Origin: Pseudomonadota bacterium
GTDB lineage: Bacteria > Pseudomonadota > Alphaproteobacteria > Acetobacterales > Acetobacteraceae
Direction of reading: 5' to 3'
Assembly: GCA_021819535.1 (NCBI GenBank)
Contig: JAKAQU010000058.1
Location: 1 to 11,479 of the forward strand
DNA: 11,479 nt
This document shows positions 6,990 through 11,479 of this stretch, piece by piece. Every line of letters starts with the position of its first letter. The stretch's first letter is position 1. The notes under the pieces were generated by a model. It was not told where the DNA came from, did not search any database, and saw nothing but the letters and a program-made list of their open reading frames with translations. Position numbers and translations under genes: made by a program.

Positions 6990-7667
6990 ATGAAAGCATT
7001 GATCATCGGCGCCTCGCGCGGCCTCGGCCTTGGTTTGACGAGGCAGTTTCTCGCGCGCGACTGGCAAATCGTCGCAACCAGGCGCGGCGCCGCGCCAGGG
7101 TTGGAAGAGGCCGCACGCGCCCACCCGAAAGCGCTTCGCCTCGAACAGGTCGATATCGACCATCCGGCGCAAATATCCGCGCTCGCCGGGCGGCTCGCCG
7201 GCGAGACTTTCGATTTGCTCTTCGTCAATGCCGGCGTCTCGAGCCCGCCCGAGGTGCCGCTTGCCAAGGTGGCCGACGCCGAGATCAGCCGCGTTCTGTT
7301 CACCAACGCGATCAACCCGGTACGCGCCGCCGAGGCGCTGTCGGGGCTGGTCGGGCCGGGGGGCACGATCGGCTTCATGACCTCCCTTCTCGGCAGCATC
7401 GCGCAATGCAATGGCGGCTATGAGCTGTATCGCGTGAGCAAGACGGCGCTCAACATGGCTGTGATGTGTTTTGGCGCGCAGGCAGCGCACAAGGGGCGGA
7501 CGATCCTGCTCCTTCATCCCGGCTGGGTGCGGACCGATATGGGCGGGCCACAGGCGCCGCTCGATATCGAGACCAGCACCAAGGGCCTCGCCGAGACCAT
7601 CACCCGCCATCACGGCAAGGGCGGCATCGCCTATCTCGATTATCAGGGCGAGACCATTCCCTGGTAG
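6990..7667 (+). CDS. Short-chain dehydrogenase/reductase (SDR), C-factor-like
   Basis: Cytoplasmic NAD(P)-dependent oxidoreductase of 225 residues with the classical SDR layout. The cofactor motif GASRGLG is at 7-13, the structural motif FVNAGV puts Asn80-Ala-Gly at its expected place, and Asn107, a serine around 132-136 (FMTSLLGS), Tyr147 and Lys151 (YRVSK) complete the catalytic tetrad. HPGWVRTDMGG (176-186) is the usual post-catalytic loop. The basic pair Arg31-Arg32 after strand two favours NADPH. Substrate unknown. The ATG at 6990 is preferred: AGAAGGA stands seven bases before it and the Rossmann strand begins at once; the ATG at 6984 and a GTG at 6969 overlapping the phosphoesterase stop are alternatives. 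The end overlaps the probable kinase start. Its reason for sitting among phosphoesterase and two-component genes is not evident. Confidence 0.9.
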   Translation: MKALIIGASRGLGLGLTRQFLARDWQIVATRRGAAPGLEEAARAHPKALRLEQVDIDHPAQISALAGRLAGETFDLLFVNAGVSSPPEVPLAKVADAEISRVLFTNAINPVRAAEALSGLVGPGGTIGFMTSLLGSIAQCNGGYELYRVSKTALNMAVMCFGAQAAHKGRTILLLHPGWVRTDMGGPQAPLDIETSTKGLAETITRHHGKGGIAYLDYQGETIPW

Positions 7668-9160
7668 GCGCGCGGCGCTCGCTCCGCGGCCGGCTGTTCC
7701 TGCTGTGGCTGCTGTCGCTGATCGCGGCCGGGGCGGTCGCGGTGCTGATGGTGGCGCTCTATCGCTCGACCACCGCCGCCCGCACCGCCGAGGCCGAAAT
7801 CGGCCTCACGCACGCTGCCGAGCACCTCGCCGCCGCGTATGATTTCTATACGACCGGCCTTGCCGCAACGCCGGCGGGCCCGGGCTTCGCGCGCGGCCTC
7901 GGCGCCGTCGTGCACACCACGCTTGCCCGCGCCGAGGGGGTGGAGGGGGGCATTTGGCAGCAAGGGCGCGGCTCGCTCGCCTATGCTTACCCGACATATG
8001 AGGGCAGCGGGAGCAAGACCGATCTCCCGGCGGCCGAAACCGCGGCCATCGCCGCGATCAATACCGATGTGGAAATAACCCGCGCGCCGGCAGCGCGGCG
8101 GGAGATCGGGCGCCGCGAGACGCTCCTCCTTTACGCGCGGCCGCTCTCCAGCCCGGTGCTGCCGGGGGCGAGTGCGTGGGTGATGACGCGGGTGGCGGCG
8201 ACGCCGGCTTTCGCCCGCTTGCAAGCGGCACTCGCCTCGCTGCTGTTTCTCGTTCTTCTGCTCGCATTTTGGCTCTGGCGGCTTGCCCGGAGCTTCGGGC
8301 GACATGTCGGCGCCATCGAGGCCGCGCTCCGCATCGACGACATTGCCGATCTTCCCCCTTTGCCGGCCACCGGCGAGAATGATCTCGATCGCATCCTCGC
8401 GTCACTCAACGAAGCGGTCGCGCGCCTGTCCCAGACCCGTGCCGAGGCGGCACTACTCGCCCGCCGGGCGGCCGAGGCCGAGCGGCTGGCGGCCTTAGGG
8501 AGGGTTGCCGCCGGCATCGCCCATGAAATCCGCAATCCCCTGGCGGCGATGCGGTTGCGGGCGGAAAACGCGCTGGCCGGTGATCCACCGTCAGGGCGGG
8601 CGGCGAACGCGCTGGTCGCGATCCTTGGCCAAATCGCGCGGCTCGACCGTTTGGTTCACGAAATCTTGAACCTGACCCAGAGGCCGCGGCCGCGCCTCGC
8701 GCGGGTCGATCTCTCCCGCCTGCTCGCGGCCGTCATCGCCGAGCATGGCGAAATCGCCGTCCGCGCCTCGGTGCGGCTCCAGCAGCAAGGACCGGCGCTG
8801 ACCGCCGTGCTCGATCTGGAACTCACGCGGCGCGCGCTCGCAGCCCTCCTCGACAACGCCATCCGCCACACGCCAGCGGGCGGGATGGTCGGGCTTCGCG
8901 CCGATCGGGAGGGGGAATATCTCATCCTTCGCGTCGCCGATACCGGCCCTGGCATCGCCGCCGAGCTGCGCGATTGCCTGTTCGAGCCCTTCGTCAGCTT
9001 CCGCCCCGAAGGCACCGGGCTCGGCCTCGCCATCGCCCGCGAAATGGCGGAGGCGCAGAGTGGCATGCTTTCCCTCCTCGATCCCGGCGGCGCGCAGGGC
9101 GGGGCGGTGTTCGGCGTGATCCTTCCCTGGCATGATCCCGAGACATGGCCAGAATCCTGA
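7661..9160 (+). CDS. Membrane sensor histidine kinase (HisKA plus HATPase_c)
   Basis: Autophosphorylating sensor of the two-component pair with the regulator at 9145. TM1 is about residues 12-34 and TM2 about 191-208, enclosing a periplasmic sensing domain of some 155 residues that I do not recognise. A charged linker follows, then the H-box AGIAHEIRNPLAAMR with His288, the N-box LLDNAIRH (Asn399), the G1 box ADTGPGIA and the G2 box GTGLGLAIA. This core is of the NtrB/ZraS/AtoS group, which partners sigma54 activators. The start is problematic. No ATG, GTG or TTG occurs in frame between 7469 and 7741, and those at 7742-7751 would cut TM1 in half. The CTG at 7661, eight bases after AGGGCGAG, is my working start; the GTG at 7466 would add about 65 unlikely residues overlapping the dehydrogenase. 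The 3' end overlaps the regulator by 16 bases. Confidence 0.85.
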   Translation: MVGARRSLRGRLFLLWLLSLIAAGAVAVLMVALYRSTTAARTAEAEIGLTHAAEHLAAAYDFYTTGLAATPAGPGFARGLGAVVHTTLARAEGVEGGIWQQGRGSLAYAYPTYEGSGSKTDLPAAETAAIAAINTDVEITRAPAARREIGRRETLLLYARPLSSPVLPGASAWVMTRVAATPAFARLQAALASLLFLVLLLAFWLWRLARSFGRHVGAIEAALRIDDIADLPPLPATGENDLDRILASLNEAVARLSQTRAEAALLARRAAEAERLAALGRVAAGIAHEIRNPLAAMRLRAENALAGDPPSGRAANALVAILGQIARLDRLVHEILNLTQRPRPRLARVDLSRLLAAVIAEHGEIAVRASVRLQQQGPALTAVLDLELTRRALAALLDNAIRHTPAGGMVGLRADREGEYLILRVADTGPGIAAELRDCLFEPFVSFRPEGTGLGLAIAREMAEAQSGMLSLLDPGGAQGGAVFGVILPWHDPETWPES

Positions 9161-10473
9161 TCGTCGACGACGATGCCGGCTTGCGCGAAAGCCTCGCCGA
9201 GACACTGAGCGATCTCGGCCACACGCCGCTCCTCGCCGCCGACGGCGCGGCCGCCCTCACCTATCTCGCCGAGAGCGATTGCGCGGCGGTGCTCCTCGAT
9301 CTCCGCATGCCGGGGCTGCCGGGGTTGGAAGTATTGCGCCGCATCCGCACCCGCCCGATGCCACCGCCGGTTGCCGTCATCACCGCGGTTCCCACCAGCG
9401 CCAATACCATCGAGGCGATGCGGCTCGGCGCCGTCGATCACCTCGCGAAGCCCGTCGGCCGCGCCGACCTCGCCGCTCTTCTCGAACGCATGCTGGCGAT
9501 TTCACGACAGGAGACACGCCTGCAGCAAGACGCGGCGGCGGCGGAGGATTTCATCGGCGTGAGTGGGGCGATGCGCGCGGTCCAAAAAGCGATCGGCCTT
9601 CTCGCCGATCAGGAGACGACGGTCTTGATCACCGGCGAGACCGGCACCGGCAAGGAAATCGTCGCGCGCGCCATCCATCGCCACGGCCGGCGCGCGAGCC
9701 ATCCTTTCATCGCCGTCAACTGTGCGGCAATCCCTGCCGATTTGCTGGAAAGCGAGATGTTCGGCCATGTCCGCGGTGCCTTCACCGGGGCGGGGGCCGA
9801 TCGTAAAGGGGCATTTTCACAGGCCGATCGCGGCACGATTTTTCTCGACGAAATCGGCGACATGTCGCCGGCGCTTCAGGCCAAGTTTTTGCGTGTTCTC
9901 GAAAGGCGGGAAGTAACGCCGCTCGGCGGGCGGGCGGTCGCGGTCGATGTTCGCATCCTCGCCGCGACCAACCGCGACCTCGGCGCCGAGATCGCGGAGG
10001 GGCGGTTTCGCGAGGATCTCTTTTATCGCATCGGCGTCGTGCCGCTGGCGTTGCCGCCGCTTCGCGCTCGGCTCGCCGATACCATTCCGCTCGCCGAGTA
10101 TTTTCTGGCCGGTGTCGGCGCCGGTAAACGGCTGGAGCCGGCGGCGGCAGCGCGGCTGCTCGCCTATCCCTGGCCGGGCAATGTGCGCGAATTGCGAAAC
10201 GCTATCGAGCGCGCCGCTATTTTGACGCCGGGTCCGGTGATCCCGGCTGCGGCGTTCGACTTTCTTCGCGCATCGGAGGAGGAGACGGCACAAGCCACAC
10301 ATCCGGGCGCGAGCGATCTCCCCGGCGCGGTCGCGCGGCTGGAGGCGGCGATGATCCGCCAGGCGCTCGCCGAGGCGGATGGCAACCGCGTCGAGGCGGC
10401 GCGGCGGCTCGGCATTCATCGCCAACTTCTCTATGTCAAACTTCGCCGCTATGGGATCAAGGCCGGGAAATAA
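9145..10473 (+). CDS. NtrC-family sigma54-dependent response regulator
   Basis: A 442-residue transcription activator with all three NtrC modules. The receiver domain (about 1-118) has acidic residues D8-D10, phosphoacceptor Asp52 (LLDLRMPG), Thr80 and Lys102. The AAA+ domain (about 135-365) has Walker A GETGTGKE (164-171), the sigma54-contacting loop GAFTGA (211-216), Walker B TIFLDE (231-236) and WPGNVREL (343-350) near sensor II. A Fis-type helix-turn-helix (about 412-437, ending GIHRQLLYVKLRRYGI) binds enhancer DNA. The intact GAFTGA means it should drive open-complex formation by sigma54 polymerase. The ATG overlaps the kinase end by 16 bases. A strong sigma54 promoter with enhancer-like repeats follows directly at 10485-10591, its most likely target. 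Regulon and signal unknown; members of this family control nitrogen, phosphate, metal or dicarboxylate responses. Confidence 0.95.
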   Translation: MARILIVDDDAGLRESLAETLSDLGHTPLLAADGAAALTYLAESDCAAVLLDLRMPGLPGLEVLRRIRTRPMPPPVAVITAVPTSANTIEAMRLGAVDHLAKPVGRADLAALLERMLAISRQETRLQQDAAAAEDFIGVSGAMRAVQKAIGLLADQETTVLITGETGTGKEIVARAIHRHGRRASHPFIAVNCAAIPADLLESEMFGHVRGAFTGAGADRKGAFSQADRGTIFLDEIGDMSPALQAKFLRVLERREVTPLGGRAVAVDVRILAATNRDLGAEIAEGRFREDLFYRIGVVPLALPPLRARLADTIPLAEYFLAGVGAGKRLEPAAAARLLAYPWPGNVRELRNAIERAAILTPGPVIPAAAFDFLRASEEETAQATHPGASDLPGAVARLEAAMIRQALAEADGNRVEAARRLGIHRQLLYVKLRRYGIKAGK

Positions 10474-10484
10474 GGGGCGAAATT

Positions 10485-10513
10485 CTGTCCGGATATGCGA
10501 CAGATACTGTCCG
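10485..10513 (+). promoter_or_regulatory. Candidate enhancer (upstream activator sequence) for the NtrC-type regulator
   Basis: Three half-sites alternate in orientation: CTGTC (10485-10489), GACAG (10499-10503) and CTGTC (10507-10511). The first two form an inverted repeat with nine spacer bases and the last two a tight one with three. CTGTCCG is directly repeated 22 bases apart, two helical turns, so both copies face the same side. The array lies about 90-117 bases before the predicted start, a normal distance for sigma54 enhancers. Binding by the neighbouring regulator is inferred. Confidence 0.5.
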
Positions 10514-10557
10514 AGACCACGACGCCGACGCCATCGATCACAAAAAACATATAGATT

Positions 10558-10570
10558 TATCAGAAAATTA
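10558..10570 (+). promoter_or_regulatory. IHF binding-site match
   Basis: TATCAGAAAATTA fits every position of the IHF consensus WATCARNNNNTTR and lies in an AT-rich tract (10540-10574). It is placed between the enhancer-like repeats and the -24 box, as expected for IHF bending DNA to bring an NtrC-type activator to sigma54 polymerase. Confidence 0.55.
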
Positions 10571-10574
10571 TTCG

Positions 10575-10591
10575 TTGGCATGGGCATTGCT
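10575..10591 (+). promoter_or_regulatory. Sigma54 (-24/-12) promoter for the MFS transporter transcript
   Basis: TTGGCATGGGCATTGCT matches the sigma54 consensus YTGGCACGNNNNTTGCW at all specified positions but one (T for the second C). GG (10577-10578) and GC (10589-10590) are separated by exactly ten bases. Transcription should start near 10602, about 85 bases before the first start codon. Confidence 0.8.
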
Positions 10592-10642
10592 CACACAGAG
10601 GGCGATGTCGGTGGGCGCAGGCTGTTTTAGCGCCGACCACGC

Positions 10643-10680
10643 CGCGGAGGTCGATTTTTTTTCTCCGCGAGACTGGAGAA
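10643..10680 (+). promoter_or_regulatory. Leader RNA with two mutually exclusive hairpins around the ribosome site
   Basis: CGCGGAG (10643-10649) pairs perfectly with CTCCGCG (10663-10669) around a 13-base loop containing eight T. TTCTCC (10661-10666) can instead pair perfectly with GGAGAA (10675-10680), which contains the Shine-Dalgarno GGAG of the first downstream ORF. Both structures use CTCC 10663-10666, so only one can form at a time. This arrangement could switch translation on and off; no ligand motif was recognised. Confidence 0.4.
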
Positions 10681-10686
10681 CCGAAG

Positions 10687-10797
10687 ATGAAACCCACCAT
10701 CCCTCTTTTCACTCTCAGCCCCCTGATCGGCGCGCGGATTGCGCTGACGGCGGGGCATCGACGGGCGCAACCGCCAGGACTGCCGCCGCAGCCATGA
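10687..10797 (+). CDS. 36-codon ORF upstream of and overlapping the MFS gene, possible leader peptide
   Basis: The ORF has GGAG eight bases before its ATG and encodes 36 residues, hydrophobic in the first half (PLFTLSPLIGARIALTAG) and proline-rich and basic at the end (RRAQPPGLPPQP). Its TGA overlaps the MFS start codon as ATGA. The MFS gene has no ribosome site of its own, so translation of this ORF probably delivers ribosomes to it. No similarity to a known protein is recognised. The terminal prolines (PPG, PPQP) could slow ribosomes near the overlap; that is speculation. Confidence 0.45.
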   Translation: MKPTIPLFTLSPLIGARIALTAGHRRAQPPGLPPQP

Positions 10798-11479
10798 GCA
10801 TGCCCTCTCGCCGCAACCATCGCGGTCTCGACTGGCTCGCTTTCATGATGGCCGATGTCCGCGACGGCATCGGCCCCTATCTCGCAATCTTTCTCAAGGG
10901 CGCCGCGCATTGGTCGCCCGCGATGATCGGGGCGGCGCTCGCGGTCAACAATGTCGCGACCGCCTGCGCCCTGATCCCAGCCGGGATGCTGGTCGATACC
11001 CTGCGCTGCAAGCGCCTGCTGCTCGCTGGCGCCGGGCTGTTGGTCGCGTTCGGCGCCTTGGCCGTTCTGTTCGCGCCACGCCCGGCGGTGGTGTTTCCGA
11101 TCGAGGCGGCGCTCGGCATCGCGGCCGCGTTTCTCGGCCCGGCGATGATCGGCGTGAGCCTTGGCCTGGTCGGGCAGAGACGGCTTGCCGCGCGCCTCAG
11201 CCGCAACGAAGGGTTCAACCATGCCGGCAATGTTGTCGGCGCGCTCGCGATCGGGATGGTGACGCGGCTTTTCGGCTTGCCGTGGATATTCTATCTCGCC
11301 GCCGGTTTCGCGTTCGTGAGCGCGATCGTGGTCAGCCTGATCCCGGCGCGCGCGATCGATCACGATGTCGCGCGCGGGCGGCCCGCGCCCGGCGTTGCCG
11401 CATTGTCGCCCGGCGAGACGCTACGGCGACCGGGATTCGCCGCCTTTCTGCTGGCGGTGGTTTTGTTTCATCTAGATCG
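10794..11479 (+). CDS. MFS transporter (C-terminus beyond window)
   Basis: The first 228 residues of a major facilitator superfamily membrane protein; full members have about 400. After a short basic N-terminus comes TM1 with DWLAFMMADVRDGIGPYLAIFL, a motif of MFS families with ADVxDGIGP, followed by hydrophobic segments at about 43-65, 75-93, 98-125, 143-160 and 162-182. The cytoplasmic loop between TM2 and TM3 contains GMLVDTLRCKRLL, the degenerate MFS signature GxxxDxxxxR/K. A central hydrophilic loop (about 184-212) precedes a seventh helix cut by the window end. The ATG at 10794 overlaps the preceding 36-codon ORF; a second ATG at 10800 is also possible. It is downstream of the sigma54 promoter and so is the probable target of the neighbouring two-component system. 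Transport direction and substrate are unknown. Confidence 0.85.
   Translation, partial: MSMPSRRNHRGLDWLAFMMADVRDGIGPYLAIFLKGAAHWSPAMIGAALAVNNVATACALIPAGMLVDTLRCKRLLLAGAGLLVAFGALAVLFAPRPAVVFPIEAALGIAAAFLGPAMIGVSLGLVGQRRLAARLSRNEGFNHAGNVVGALAIGMVTRLFGLPWIFYLAAGFAFVSAIVVSLIPARAIDHDVARGRPAPGVAALSPGETLRRPGFAAFLLAVVLFHLD

Larger units (their letters stand above)
10474..10686 (+). promoter_or_regulatory. Non-coding control region between the NtrC-type regulator and the transporter
   Basis: This 213-base gap contains, in order, repeated half-sites, an IHF-consensus site, a sigma54 promoter and a structured leader, each listed separately. No intrinsic terminator for the upstream operon is visible. 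Confidence 0.7.

Noticed and set aside
5806..6999. 397-codon minus-strand ORF opposite the phosphoesterase
   Set aside because: Shadow frame: the plus strand carries all family motifs across this stretch and the antisense product has no recognisable domain.
7643..9205. Minus-strand ORFs opposite the kinase (7643-8305, 8591-9205)
   Set aside because: They are arginine-rich antisense frames without start signals; the kinase boxes on the plus strand are complete.
10643..10669. Intrinsic terminator for the two-component operon
   Set aside because: The T-run is in the loop, not after the stem, and the hairpin lies downstream of the sigma54 promoter, so it belongs to the transporter leader.
10560..11363. 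267-codon minus-strand ORF opposite the MFS gene
   Set aside because: Its product is Arg/Asp/His-rich and low in hydrophobic order, as expected for an antisense shadow of a GC-rich gene; the plus frame has clear membrane helices.

Overview
The window is GC-rich bacterial chromosome. Its codon use and protein relatives fit an alphaproteobacterium, and my best guess is an acid-tolerant member of the Acetobacteraceae/Rhodospirillales. That is inferred from protein flavour only; no rRNA or other marker gene is present. I see no tRNA, rRNA, insertion sequence or CRISPR array.

Left third (1-4953), a sulfide-response module. On the minus strand an operon runs arsR-type regulator (2758-3111), RND periplasmic adaptor (1733-2722), RND permease (1-1736, C-terminus outside the window). 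Divergently, on the plus strand, lie a sulfide:quinone oxidoreductase (3197-4474) and a DUF2892 membrane protein (4503-4706). A small exported ORF (4732-4953) follows that looks like the stump of a rhodanese-like protein. The regulator carries two cysteines at the positions of the BigR/SqrR persulfide sensors. The 85-bp gap between the divergent genes holds two convincing sigma70-type promoters that overlap face to face around one inverted repeat, so one sensor probably switches both sulfide oxidation and the efflux pump.

Middle (about 4945-10473), a second module on the plus strand: an exported phosphoesterase of the acid phosphatase/phospholipase C superfamily, a short-chain dehydrogenase, a membrane histidine kinase and an NtrC-family sigma54 activator. 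The genes are tightly packed or overlapping. A weaker sigma54-like promoter lies just upstream of the phosphoesterase.

Right end (10474-11479): directly after the NtrC-type regulator is a near-textbook sigma54 control region. It has repeated CTGTC/GACAG half-sites, a full match to the IHF consensus, and a -24/-12 element, in that order. It drives a leader with two mutually exclusive hairpins, a 36-codon ORF and an overlapping MFS transporter gene cut by the window end. The likely logic is that the kinase senses a periplasmic signal, the NtrC-type regulator activates the MFS transporter and perhaps its own operon, and the exported phosphoesterase handles a substrate connected to that transport. 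The substrate cannot be read from the sequence.
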